From Ryuthela nishihirai (taxonomy: Eukaryota > Arthropoda > Arachnida > Araneae > Heptathelidae), in assembly GCA_038380435.1 (NCBI GenBank), contig JAWZYU010000018.1, forward strand, positions 50,493,751 to 50,557,750: a DNA stretch of 64,000 nucleotides, read 5' to 3'. Position 1 is the stretch's first letter, and every line of letters begins with the position of its first letter. The notes under the pieces are model-generated. The model was not told where the DNA came from. It searched no databases and saw nothing but the letters and a program-made list of their open reading frames with translations. This document shows positions 1 through 12,100 of this stretch, piece after piece. The position numbers and the translations under genes are program-made.

Positions 1-164
1 ACACGGTGCAGCGGTAAATTCAAGCCCTGGTAATATCATCCTTTATGTTCAATGCTTAAACTGATTAACTGAAATCATTAATTTACTAAAAGATTTAAAA
101 ACATTGATGTTACGGAAAATTAAAAACGCTCCAAGACCACAAAACACAAAGCACGTCGGGTAAA

Positions 165-236
165 AAGACCCACAAGGTAGTCTTTCAGTGACATGTAGAA
201 AATTTCCGCGTAATCCATCCAGTGTGTTCTTTAACC
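165..236 (-). repeat. SINE-A fragment, old
   Basis: A short piece matches the middle of SINE-A in reverse orientation, ending with the recognisable catccagtgtgttctttaac block. The head and 3' end are missing. It is too diverged for boundaries or a TSD to be placed. Confidence 0.5.
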
Positions 237-967
237 CTTAATATTCCATACGGAAGTCAACTCTGTTTACAGAGGAATATTTTCAAAAATGTATTTCTTT
301 GTCAAAGTGTAACATCGGACATATTACAATTTGCTAATAAAAATTGCAGATTTTAATTTTTTTTTACAAATATTTAAATATTGGCATTTTTATTCTTCAT
401 TTACAGAAATTAAATCATTAGTTTTGTTATTACATAGTACAAATCATTTCTGTTTGTTCGCTACTTTAGGTTAAGATTCTTCAAAAGTACGATCATTTTG
501 TTGTACGCAAAAGTATCATTTTATGAAAAATAAGGTTTAAAAAAAGTTATCAACCTTTCAAAGAACTACTAGCATTATAACTAAAACATTATTCATGATG
601 AAAATTTTTATGGCTCTTACTATAGACAAACTATTTTTTAAAACGTGGTTAAAAACGACCTTCCCTTTTCCTGATATCGTTGGGTACATTGTTTAGAACT
701 TTATTCGGTAATCTGCAGTTACGCATACAGGAAACATGGTCGATTGTTGATACTAATTATCTACAAACTGTTATTAAAAAGAAGTGTCAGAAATAACCTG
801 AAACTCGCCTTAATTTTGATAAGGCTAAAACAATCCAAAGCTGAATCTTGGTTGTTAAAAAACCGAGTGAAACTTTTCGTTACCAAATTGATTCATTGCT
901 ATAACTGTTTGCTTCTTCACTTTGTTAAATAAAATTGCATACATTTAAATCTAGTGTTTTTTTTTAT
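237..967. other. No recognised feature
   Basis: AT-rich DNA with scattered A and T runs. The only reading frame of note (744-932, plus, 62 codons) has no motif and no support from neighbours. Nothing is called here. Confidence 0.6.
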
Positions 968-1132
968 CATGTGGTTAATGCGCTTGGCTACCGATCAACG
1001 GGACCTGGGTTCGAGTTCCCGGTAAGGCATGGATATTTGTGTTGTTTCTCTGCTGAGGTCCCGCCATCCTCACAGACGTTTTACTATGATGTATTAAACT
1101 AACAGGCTCCTGTTAGACCTTTGTGGCAAGTA
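968..1132 (+). repeat. SINE-B copy
   Basis: The tRNA-like head (gtggttaatgcgcttgg, then the B-box-like ggttcgagttcc near 1009) is followed by the SINE-B body: aaggcatggat, gctgaggtcccgcc, and aacaggctcctgttagacct. It aligns along its length with the copy at 15333-15530. The first dozen bases of the head (A-box start) are lost. Confidence 0.8.
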
Positions 1133-1465
1133 TTAGAGTAAACTTGCTAAATCAACTGGCGTCGTAAATTAAATAAATGCCCTCTGGATCTGCAAAATAT
1201 TTGGCCTCAAGTTCAATAACTGGCATCCCATCGAGGATATGAAGACGATATTTCCCGTTCCTTCACCATGCAATTGCTCTTTATGGGCAATCGAACTCCG
1301 CACTGATGCTAATTCCATAATGACTACCAGAAACTTGCTGGGAGAAATAAAAAAGAGCAAATTGTTAAAAACTAAAGAAAAGTCTAGAAGTCATATGACC
1401 CTGAGTGTATCGTATTACCAAATTATATTTAGTTACTTTGTTAGTATTTATTTGCATAAATCTCA

Positions 1466-1987
1466 GGTAGCCTTTGGCTAAAGAGGCCCAACCAGACCAT
1501 AATTCAGTCCTCCAAACACGTCTATCCCATTTGTTGCATAAATCCGATGCAGGCGGTTTCTAACAAGGTCCTGTTTGACATTGTCTTCTCACTACATCCT
1601 GGGTCCTCCCTTTCTCTGATAACTTTGAGCAGGCCCGAAAAAACCGAAGTGTTGGAGGAAAGAAACACAACTGAACCGGGAAAATGTAAACAGGGGATGC
1701 CAAGAGACTAAATTTCCTAAGTAAAGCATTTCCCCTCCGTTTTACTGGTCTTTAAAAATGTTCTTAAAAAAAATCATGAAATATAAATAAGTTTAAGGAT
1801 TTTGCCTCTATTACCCTTACCAGCATTTTGAATGGGAGAGGGCATGATCTCTTTGCCATCTCCCCTAGATTCGGCCCTGCCTTTGGGCACACGGTTTATA
1901 ATTTAATTTGGTAATCTGTAGTAATGCCTATGGACAACACGACCAAACAACCATAATTTCCCTCTGCACAATATGCCTTCTAAAGTC
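1466..1987 (-). mobile_element. RTE-like 3' end, split by a hAT MITE
   Basis: Positions 1466-1629 and 1880-1987 align with the last ~270 bp of the RTE-like element at 31798-32070 (for example aaccagacc, aaggtcctgtttgacattgtc, caatatgcc). The part between is absent from all other RTE copies and is the H1 element. The coding frame (C-terminal RTE domain) is destroyed by substitutions. Only the 3' end survives, as expected of a 5'-truncated retrotransposon copy. Confidence 0.75.
1630..1879. mobile_element. H1 non-autonomous hAT-like element (MITE)
   Basis: The left end reads caggcccg and the right end gattcggccctg, an imperfect terminal inverted repeat of the CAGGGCC type common in hAT transposons. 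Flanks actttgag (1622-1629) and cctttggg (1880-1887) correspond to cctttagg at the same point of an uninterrupted RTE copy (about 31964), so an 8-bp TSD is supported. There is no coding capacity. Internal blocks (ccaagagactaaatttc, cccctccgttttac, gcctctattacccttac) recur in copies at 36.7, 44.5, 61.5 and 62.4 kb. Confidence 0.75.
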
Positions 1988-4780
1988 GAAACTGAACTAA
2001 GGGAAGTTTCAGAAAATGTGAATAGTAATAGATTATTTAGACGTAGTTAAAGAAGTATCCCTTTTCCCCACTCACTCCTAGGGTATAGGAAGCTTGAGCT
2101 GCTGTCATTATAAACTTCATAACTATATACTCAACCATTAAAATTTATGACGTCTTTAAAACGGTTTTGCCATTTTTCAAATTTTAGACCTTCTAATAAG
2201 TGAAAATTCAAGCAATTCAGAAATTTCGGAAAATGCGAATTGAAATATCGTATTATCGCCTATCAAGCTCAAAAATAAATTTTCATTTATTTATTAAAAC
2301 AAAAAATTCAGTTCTATTGGCGCATAGACAGGCGATAAATAAATATAATTTTTTTTTAAGTAGTAAAAAAACAATTTGCCACTATCACGATTGAGGAGAA
2401 ACAAGAATTTTTTTCTACATGAGAAAGTGCCCAAACTTAAGCTCAGTCGCCTGAAGTTGTTCAGAGAATGCCCAACAACTTTAATTTGCTCTGTATCCTA
2501 AATCTTAGAAAGTACTTCTCATACGAGGATACAGCCCATTAATGCCGAAATCAGGTTTGCTGGCCACTGACTCAGTTAGTTCTAATGCTGCACACTGATT
2601 GGCGTTATTTTGCAACTTGTGTGCAGGGTAAAATTCTGAAATCACGATTGTAGCCATTTTTAATCTCCCTGTTTACTCGTCGCCATTTCCACAGTGGGTC
2701 GAATCGTGTAGACCGTCGGAAGAGCATCACCAACTGCAGCTGTAGCTTTTGACAACAACAGTCACCAATAAAGTTGTTGTTACTTCAATCAAACATAATT
2801 GGAACAGTGGAAGGCATCGGAACATCAGAAGATGGTATCTATGTGGAAAGGAAACTTTGAGATAAAACAAGAGTACCATGAGGTATAACTGATCATAAGA
2901 ACATAAAACTGAGTGCACTCACAGCACAAACAATGTATGCGTAGGAAGCACGTGGCAGTCAGAAAGGCCCCAGTGTCATAGGGTAGTAGAAGATGGACTT
3001 TTGTGACTTCAGCCAATGTGCAGAAGAATAATCATCCTTTCCAGAGTGGGCGAATGAACACACAAACAGGTGCAGATGCCTAGCCAAACAAATGACATCA
3101 TCCACGCGATACACCCTCGTCGCCAGTAAACAACAGAGGGAGCAAAACAGAGACCGCTACAAGAGTAAGTTCAATTTTGGTAATCGTTTACAGTTTCAAA
3201 CAGAGTGGGGTAGCGCCAAAGCCATTGGTAAGTCTCACCACTCAGTTAACTTCCGAAGCAAGCATTCCCTTCCTTCGTTAGAGCCGGCCCATTAATTTTC
3301 ATTAATTATTTAATCGCATTCATTGAAGTAAAGCTACTCTCAGCTTTCGGCGATTGAAGCTCGTAGTAATGTCATAATTCCGTCACTGATTGGAGAATCT
3401 TGAAAATTGAGGAATTTTCACTTCACTATTGGGTCTGCCTGGGACTTGTTTTCTTGCTCCCCAGAAGTGCCCTCTCTAGCCTAGAGGTCTTCCCTCTCTC
3501 GTTGTAACAGAAGAACACAACTAGAAGGTCATATCAGTGCCAACATTTCAGCTAGAGAGCATTTTATCTTCAGCCACTATGCAAATGCCCTGCCTGTGCT
3601 GCCTGGCGAGAAGGATATTTGAGAACAGATCAATTCTGCCATCCAACTTTGTTAGTATAAAGGACTTAGACAGCCTCAAAATAGAAAAGTGCTAGATTAT
3701 TCTTAAAACCATGATCTTGGCAGAAATTATCAGTCAGTAAACAAAGTGTCAGACAAGGACTTGTGTGAATGACTGCCCGGAGACTGGATAAGGAAACTGG
3801 AAGTACCTTTCAGAGTGACTCGAACCCTGTAGTAGTGGATTATTGGTAGGGGCCATTTAAACCTCTAATGCTTTCCTCAATATGTGAAGTAACTAAGTGA
3901 AAAGTTAGTTTGCCGAATTAGACATGAGTGTATTTTCATATTGATTAGCATATTCAATAAGTAAACTGGAGCATCAGACAGGAATGTATATTATCACGCA
4001 TATCTTTTCGGCTGTATAGGTGAAGATTAATCATTTATAGGACGACAACTGTGAACTGCATTTTATTTCAGTTACTATTGGAAGTTAGGGGCTTAAACCA
4101 ATGTGTCTTTAAAGCTTTAATAAATTCTTCAATATTAATTTTTAAACTCACTTGCCAGACTTAAGTGGTGATTTAAGAGTTAATTTTTATTTGTCCAATG
4201 AAAAGAGTATGGCAAAGCTAAGCGACCAATTCCAACAAGAGTGTGGGAGAGGACATTATTAGATTGGTGCAACACCGTTGCTTAATTTGGGAGCTCCCAA
4301 AGCTTGAGTGTCTTATTGTGATAAGAGCTGGGTCCCGAGGGGAAAAGAGGATTAGGCAGTTGTCCCTATTTTATGTGAGAAACAGTCAAAATAGTCCACT
4401 TTTAGTATTCTCCATTAGCAGATGCGCTTTAGACTAATTGAGTGTCCCCTAAGTAGCAAGTAGTCTTTTTACACTGCAACGACAATTTAACAGTTTTAGC
4501 ATATTTTTAGGACTCGATATTTATTTATTAAGAGTATACTTACCTTATTTTATCATTGGTCCCCAGGTTATCTTGTGGGATTCAAATATGTGTGGGAAAA
4601 GGAAACCTTCGGCTACAAACTCCACAGCTTTCATGATCTTCATGCGGGCCCTATACAGCAATCATAATTTATTGGCGAGCGGTACAGATGTACACAACGC
4701 AAACTACTTTCGATTACACCTCGGGCGAAAGTATTATGCGACCCAACCTCTGGGAGCGTGCTACACTAATGCAAACCTCA
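1988..4780. other. No recognised feature
   Basis: About 2.8 kb without a motif-bearing frame. Short frames on both strands are below 70 codons or lack any domain signature. No tRNA-like boxes, TIRs or clear tandem repeats were seen. Confidence 0.55.
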
Positions 4781-4977
4781 GGTATGCTCAAATCCCACAA
4801 GAAATAGCATATGTAAATAAAATGAAAATACTCAAAATACTCAATATCCAGGTATGCTGAAATCCCACAGGAAATAGCATATGTAAATAAAATGAAAATA
4901 TTCAAAATACTCAATACCCAGGTATGCTGAAATCCCACAAGAAATAGCATATGTAAATAAAATGAAAATACTCCATG
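4781..4977. repeat. 70-bp tandem repeat, 2.8 copies
   Basis: Units begin at 4781, 4851 and 4921 with ggtatgct(c/g)aaatcccaca and continue through gaaatagcatatgtaaataa and aatgaaaata. The period is exactly 70 bp and only a few substitutions separate the units. The overlapping minus-strand frame (4714-4980) is a product of the repeat, not a gene. Confidence 0.95.
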
Positions 4978-5643
4978 CAAAACTGGATCTTTTTCGCAAA
5001 TGACTTTGACTCATAGAGACTTCTTTTATTCAACTCGTAGCATGTCCACTGAACGAGTAATAAGTTTTAAATTTCAGATCTTAATTGTATATTTATCATG
5101 TTTTTACCACTCTTTGTTTATTTATGACTGAATGATTGACGGAACTCTGTTTTATCACCAATACTCAACTCTAATATTTACACTGAAAGCTTTTGAACAA
5201 GAAAAATGACGAAGTAAAATCCAGGAACTCAAACAGGAAGACGTCATTCACGGTTGATGGCTTCTGTTTTCTGGTATGCTTTAGTAACTGCAGGTTAATG
5301 ACAACCAAAACATTCTTATATGTACAAAGAATTAAATAGAAAATTTACTATTATAAACACTAATATTGTGTACTGTTCCCATAGTGTGTTAATTTAAAAC
5401 GAAAACTACGGTATTTACCATTTACTTTCAATTATCTGAAATTCCGTCTTGATGTGCTTTTTGATTTCAGAAACATAAAATCAAAGCATTTAAATGATTA
5501 TTTATTTTGTTAAAATGAAGTGGAATCAAAAAAAAAATCTTAATGCAAGTGACGAGCAGGCAAGTTATGAAAATATGTATATCTGAATTAAAAGTTTTAC
5601 ACTATTTTGTTTAGCTCGTTTTTTTTACGAAAAAAAAACATTT
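4978..5643. other. No recognised feature
   Basis: AT-rich sequence with homopolymer runs near 5528 and 5627-5650. No frame, TIR or tRNA-like element was recognised. Confidence 0.55.
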
Positions 5644-6205
5644 TTTTTTTGTTTTAAGAGATAAAATATGAGAGTTCGTTTTTACAGATAAAATTGAATT
5701 TTTTTTCTGATTGGTTATATATTGATAAAGAATTACGATTCATATTTCGAGTCTCACAAAAGTTTTATTACGCCCTCTTGACGGTGGAAAATTTTAAAAT
5801 CTCAAACTTTTTAACGAACATTGCAAACGATCTATTTGAGCTCGAGATTTGATATTTTATTGGTGCAGTGGTGGAGTACGATGATCAAAGTTTTTACACC
5901 GGCAGAACCAATTCCTTTCTTTACTCCCAGAAAAGGGGAGGAGAATTTTTGTTTTGAGAGATGAAAAAATTATTTTTGAGTTGAATAGGTACTAACGAAA
6001 CAGGATGATTCATAGCTTTCAAAACTTTAAAAGGACTTTAATTTGCATCGTTAGAGGGCGGTAAAAGCTGAAAATGTAAAACTTGAAGTAATATTGCAAA
6101 CGATACATTTATGCTAGAAATTAAAAATTCTGGTGATATAATATTTTGAAAAAGAAACACTTAATTTGAAAATTTGAGTAATCTTTTAATATAGCAATAA
6201 TAAAT
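5644..6205. repeat. Diverged direct repeat, period about 300 bp
   Basis: Two successive segments share blocks in the same order: tttttgtttt(a/g)agagat, gattcata, cgccctct or agagggcgg, attgcaaacgat and an aaat(t)…tggtg end. They are too diverged for a precise unit length. This looks like an ancient tandem duplication or a satellite remnant. Confidence 0.5.
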
Positions 6206-7593
6206 AAATAATTTTATTTTATATACACGGACTGATTTGCTTCTTAACCTAAGGAATGAGAAAAGGCAATTTTATTCCTTTTTAAGGTCTTAAGGAGAAA
6301 TTATTTTTTCTTCGTACATATAGCTTATAATTGGAGGCGTTGCGCGAATAGCGAAAGTCCTATCTGCATCTGCGCCATCATCCGTAAGGTCTCATGCGCA
6401 ACCGCATTTGCATACTTCAAGGTCTTCCATACTCGCATTCGCAAAACTTTATCAGCATCCGCATATATTGCTTACTTAACAACTATCGAGATTTTTCAAA
6501 TGCTTGAGGGCTGATGTTTGCATGCCAAAAAAATCAGTCTAATGATTTATTAATGAGTAATAACTGAATATACTCCGAAAAATTAAAAGCCTTTGTTCGT
6601 AAAAATATGCTTTACTAAATTTAAGCAAAAATTTACTTAATTTTAATTTTGCAAATTCTTCTGAACTTGAACTTTTGAAAAGGGATTTTTCTCTTCAAAA
6701 TCTCTACATGACCGGATCGTGGATGGTTGTCAAAGAATTCAGAACACTCCGGGACTTTTCAAAAGATGTTCGACAGTCCCTGAGAAGAAGCTGTGAGGTA
6801 TGTATTGCTGCTCTTACAGGAATTTCCAACACTTGTTATGATGTAGATTGACATAATTTTTGTCATAGATCCCTTACAATATGCTATAATAACTAGAATA
6901 AAAACTAAATAAGTTCACAGGATTTCTAATTTGCATTCTCAAAATCGGAAGGGAATCGTTCTGACCCAGTGTTCATAGGAACGTTTTTTCATCACTATGC
7001 GCAGTAGAACACGTTCCCAAAGTTTGGCTATGCATGTTGGAAACACTCTGTACATATATGTGTGTATGAAAACGCTAATAAACATCTGTATTACGCGCAA
7101 TTTGTAGATTGTTGAATAATACTACCGAAGTCACAATGACATCGTCATCTGTAATATGTCTGAATAAGTTATTCAATTCGAGCCGACAGTAGCACGTGAA
7201 AATATGTCCATAAATGAAATTTGATTGTTCCAAATGTTTTTTCATAATATGTGCAAAAACATTTTCGTCGGTTGACCACCCTAGCCTTTGTCTCCACCAA
7301 TATCTTAAGAATTAAGTAGCAGAAGTTGTTTCGATACTCAATTAATTTGACGTCATGTTGAAGAGAAAATTAGGAGCGGAAAAACATCATCAATCACTCA
7401 TATTGCTTTAATCGTATTGCTCATAACTCTAACTACGCTCCTACTTAAATCATCTAATATGTACTGAACAAAAATTAAACATTGCTTCGCTTATAATCCC
7501 TTAAGTAATCTTTCAGCAGTCCCGACTGGTTTAACTATCTTTCAGAAATCCCTATGGTAAACTCCCGCCTGACAAGATACGATAATGATTACC
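6206..7593. other. No recognised feature
   Basis: No coding or mobile-element signature. A stretch at about 6340-6470 is richer in GC and repeats gcat/cgcat words (for example gcatccgcat, gcattcgcaa) but forms no regular array. Confidence 0.5.
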
Positions 7594-7640
7594 TGTCTGA
7601 TGCCATGATGAGGAAAATTTACTCATCATGGCATCAGACA
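7594..7640. other. Perfect 19-bp hairpin, 9-base loop
   Basis: Arm 7594-7612 (tgtctgatgccatgatgag) is the exact reverse complement of 7622-7640, with loop gaaaattta. No transposon ends were recognised around it. It could be a tiny fold-back insertion or a transcribed hairpin; no transcript evidence is available. Confidence 0.9.
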
Positions 7641-7670
7641 AGAAGAAAAGAAAAAATAAATTTCTTCTGA

Positions 7671-9541
7671 CAACTCACTCTTTTTAAAATATATTTGAAT
7701 CGATTTCGAGCTACAGTGACTAATGGACCTTTCCGAGAAATTCATTTGAATTTCGTTAAAAGTCATTTGATATCGAGTTCACGATACTTTGCATTACGAC
7801 GTTATGCTATACGTTATACGTAGCGGATTCTACTCACATTGCAGTTTCCACGTTAATTACTGTTATGGTTAGACACATTTTGCTATTGGAAAAACTTAAG
7901 AACTCCAAGCACATTTTCAACACATTTATTTCTGCATTCATGTTCCATTTGATCCTTTCTTATTTATCTACTTTATTTTAGTGTGCTTTATTCTCTTCAT
8001 TTTCCAAACCTAAATAACGCGATCATATTTTGAGAACTACTGCTTTTATTCTCATTTAAACTTTTTGTGTATGTTTTTTCTGTAAGAACTTAAGTTTTTC
8101 AAAGCTAATTTCATTATGTTTTAATAACACGATCAATTGTAAAAGGGCACAAAGCTATTCAGAAAGTGAGAAAGATAAAATTTTAATTCAGCACATTTTT
8201 TCCCATTTGTAAAATAATCATTTTGCATTATGCTATTCCATCTTACGAAAGTGTTTTAACACTTTGCATTGCATAATTCCTCTAAAGGTAATGCTCCATT
8301 TAACAATGCAATTAAGCAAGACTATTATCACCTTTCAGTTTAAACTGCACCCTAGGTGGTAATTGTTTAACGTTAATTGCAGGATGTGGTATTCACACAA
8401 CAATGCTTCAAGTACAGTCAAGTGATTTTTATGCTCTTTAAACACCTTAATAAATAACGCTCTGAAAATGTCATACATACAAAAGAAATGCTTCCTTGTT
8501 TTCAAAATTTCCACTTATTGACTTTGCAAAAATAAGAGAGACTTATTGCCATGTAAGTATTTATGTGTAACAAGCAAATGATACAGATTACATGATTCGT
8601 TGAAACTAAATTGATATTTGGATTATTGTTACCTTTTCTTTGATGATTCAGTATGCTTTAGTTAGATAGAGTATACACCGACCTATGGATTGTTTTCATA
8701 TTTCACTCACTCTTTTTAAAATATGTTTGAATCGAATTCGAACTACAGTGACTCATGGACCTTTCCGAGAAATGTGCGTTAAAAGTCATTTGATATCGAG
8801 TTCACGATACTTTGCATTACGACGTTATGCTATACGTTATACGTAGCGGATTCTACTCACATTGCAGTTTCCACGTTGATTACTGCTATGGTTGGACACA
8901 TTTTGCTATTGGAAAAACTTAAGAACTCCAAGTACATTTTCGTATTTACTTCTGCATTCATTTTGCATTTGATCCTTTCGTATTTATCTACTTTATTTTA
9001 GTGTGCTTTATTCTCTGTATTTTCCAAACCTAAATAACGCGATCAACTTGAAGATCATCAATATTTGGCGCACATATTTTGAGAACTACTGCTTTTATCT
9101 CATTTAAACTTTTTGTGTATATTTTTTCTGTAAAAACTTAAGTTTTTCAAAACTAATTTCATTATGTTTTAATAACACGATCAATTGTAAAAGGGCACAA
9201 AGCTATTCAGAAAGTGAGAAAGATAAAATTTTAATTCAACTTTTTTTTTCCCATTTGTAAAATAATCATTTTGCATTATCCTATTCCATCTTACGAAAAT
9301 GTTTTAACACTTTGCATTACATAATTCCTCTAAAGGTAATGCTTTATCTTTGATGATTTCAGTATGCTTTAGTTAGATAGAGTATACACCGACCTATGGA
9401 TTGTTTTCATATTTCACTCATTCTTTTTAAAATATATTTGAATCGAATTCGAACTACAGTGACTCATGGGCCTATCCGAGAAATGTGCGTTAAAAGTCAT
9501 TTGATATCGAGTTCACGATACTTTGCATTACGACGTTATAC
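7671..9541. repeat. Segmental tandem array, three units
   Basis: Unit 1 (from 7671), unit 2 (from about 8640) and partial unit 3 (from about 9348) share hundreds of bases, including ctctttttaaaatat, gatatcgagttcacgatac, cattacgacgttat and gggcacaaagctattcag. Unit 2 lacks about 320 bp present in unit 1 (after aaggtaatgct, roughly 8302-8635) and carries a short extra piece near 9046-9075. Unit 3 stops after cgacgttata. Divergence is a few percent. No coding function was seen. Confidence 0.9.
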
Positions 9542-9862
9542 ATGATATTCCCAAACAGATTTTATACTTTCAAATACGTATTTACTGAAAAACGTGACAT
9601 ACACAATTTATTTTAATATCCCAAAGCACTGAAGGCTTAAAAATGTTTAAGGTAAAACAATTGGAATATTTAAACTAATGTTTTCATCATCTGCAGTTGT
9701 CTAAAATAACCTACTCCAGACAGAATTTCTTGATTGATGTTGACCACATGATCAGATGATCTGATTTCGTGCTTTAGTTCAATGGTATGTGAGTTGTTAC
9801 TGTAAATAATCTTCTTCATTTTTACCCATGAAACTTTATCGCATAAGTTCATATATGATTTA

Positions 9863-10088
9863 GGTTGGGTTATTTTACACCTGGGCGGCACCTTTTTGCA
9901 CACAATGTACTAAATGGCCAGGTCATAAGGACTCCAAGGCTCAGAAAAGTTTGGGGCAAGGGGACCCATTGGACAACTGTTAGGAGACAGAGGGAAGCCT
10001 TCCGTCAAGGTCATCCAGCGTGTTCTTTAACGTGCACAGGGCATGACTCTCCCGCACACGGAACCACGGCTTAACATCCCATTATGTG
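9863..10088 (-). repeat. SINE-A copy, head-less
   Basis: Reading on the plus strand, the copy begins with the reversed 3' end (gttgggttattttacac) and runs to gcttaacatccc, so the tRNA-like head is absent. Flanks gttcatatatga (9847) and gttcagatatgga (10089) may be a diverged TSD, which would mean the truncation occurred during insertion. Confidence 0.85.
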
Positions 10089-10489
10089 GTTCAGATATGG
10101 AGAAGATACTGACCTGAGCGCTCATAAACAAGAATCTAGGAGAAAACAATAAAAAATACAAAAGCCCAAAACATAAATTTAGAAGTACACGATCGTGAAA
10201 ATATTCTTTGACTGAAACTTCATTTGTTGCATGTGATAGTTGAAGTACAATTCCCGAAGCATATAACGTTCTGGGATACCAAAATTAATTCAGTATATCA
10301 TGTATTTTATGGAAATATATGCAACTTGAACTGTAGCGTCTTTTGGGGTAATCCCTGTTCAAAATTAAAGAACGGAGCGCCAAAACGTGTTCATTGGGAT
10401 ACTAATGGGAGTTTATTGAAATTTGGCAGGAAGATGCAACTATGAAGATCCCTCACAATCACCATCCATCCTTTACGTCACCAAAATCT

Positions 10490-11400
10490 GAGTGAAGAAG
10501 AATGTTCCATAAAACAGAGATATTCCCGTAGATAATTCATAGGGTTATAGGTCCAGATAACACGATGGCCAGTCCATAATTCCCGAAGGATCCGTTGGCG
10601 TTGAAGATAACAACTGGTCAGTTGGACTCGGTGTAGGCGAGCATTTTCACATATCACAACGAATTGTTGACATACTGCACCTGCATACTTTAACAAAGCG
10701 TTTAGGACCTCGTTCCTCACGGGAAAATATGGAGTTCGACACGATCTCCTACTGAAAACCCAGCACGTATTTTAGACAACATTACTTACAGGATATTCTC
10801 CACGAAGTTATGGGTCTGGTTGCAAGGTCTCACCTCTCTGCAGACACAAAATAAATGTAGACAAAATTGAAACTCATCTGTGAATAACATAAGACTCCAC
10901 CGATCTCGAGTTCAGGCCACATGTTTTTGGCACTATTTCAATAGTGTTTGTTTGTGTCAAGAGGTTGATGTAATACAAATCAAGGGCCTCCAGGTATATA
11001 ATTAAATTTTGTGAAGTTTTCTGGCCAGAATTGAGACCGCTTTAGATAAAATAAAGTTTGAAAGCAGAGATGTTTTAGGAGTCCTGTAACCTCTGACCTA
11101 TAGTATGATAAAGTTTGTCCATCGTGTAGAGTTGCAATCCTGGATGCTTTTGATTAAGGCATCTGATTTGTTCGTCATCTCTGAAATTGCTTCAAGTCTT
11201 GAAATGATGGAGTGGTAGACATCAAATCAAAAATTAAAGCCCAAAGAATCCTTCTACCTCGATGATGAACTGTATAACGGGCGGATTCTTTGCTTCGTTT
11301 CCGGTCCGTGTATGTGAGAGTTTGTATCAATAACTCTTTCAATGGATATGTCATAATCAACTCAAGTGGCCGATAACTCACTCAACTACACATGCACTAT
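10490..11400 (-). pseudogene. Tc1-like transposase relic
   Basis: Conceptual translation of the minus strand gives scattered Tc1-type motifs in shifting frames: DEFQFCL near 10880 (first catalytic Asp region), CENARLHR in the 10478-10720 frame (aligned with the DNARPHR second-Asp motif), and WPSCYLDL near 10560 (aligned with WPARSPDL). No long intact frame remains and no TIRs were recognised. The N-terminal helix-turn-helix part, if present, is unrecognisable. It is an old, inactive copy. Confidence 0.55.
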
Positions 11401-11837
11401 GTATACAGATACAACTTCATTCATCAATTACATGAAAGGCTACTTAATATTAGAAACAACGATTGCCACCCAGCCAGTCGCAAAACACTGCCGAGTTTCC
11501 ACTCTGCTCAAACAATGCAAAACTAAGTCTTCTTGATTCACAAAGGAACCACTTACCGAAGATCCCCAGAGCTATCCGCAACTCTCTCTGCGCTGAAACT
11601 CTCCCGCCAAGTGCGGTCACGTGATGTCCACTGGGCGTTAAAGGGTCCGTCGCCAATTGGGTATGTCCACATCTTCTGCGCGCGGCCGAAACTTCCCGAA
11701 CTCAGAGATGCTTAGGCACATTTCTCGTCCACTGCCCCCAACTGAACTGTCTCCGATGCTCTCGCTAGACGACGTGTTCTGTCACAATAACACTCATGGC
11801 CTCACTCTTTCGCCCTAGCTTGATCGAGCCCTTAGAG

Positions 11838-12100
11838 ACTGCATTACCCCCAAACTCCCTACTGTGTTGGAAAGGTCGTCATCCATTGGATGGCTCTGAA
11901 AGCCACGGTGCCTTGTGCGGAAGAGTCATACCTTGTTCATGTTAGAGAACACGCTAGATGAACTTCATGGGAAGCGTCCATCTGTCTCCTAACAGCTGTC
12001 CAGTGGTTCCCTCCTCCCAACATTCTCTGAGTCCTGAGGGTCCTTGAGCCTGATCATATAGCCCATTGTGTTAAAAAAAAGTATCGCTCAGAGATAAAAT
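11838..12100 (+). repeat. SINE-A copy, degenerate
   Basis: Body blocks are in order: ttggaaagg, ccattggatgg, agagaacacgctagatga, catctgtctcctaacagctgtcc, gggtccttgagcctgatcat and cgctcagagataaaa. The tRNA-like head is missing. Confidence 0.75.

Noticed and set aside
3092..3295. 67-codon plus frame with charged N-terminus
   Set aside because: No domain, no start context and no supporting neighbours.
4781..4977. CRISPR-like array of 70-bp units
   Set aside because: Units are contiguous with no unique spacers, in a eukaryotic context; it is a plain tandem repeat.
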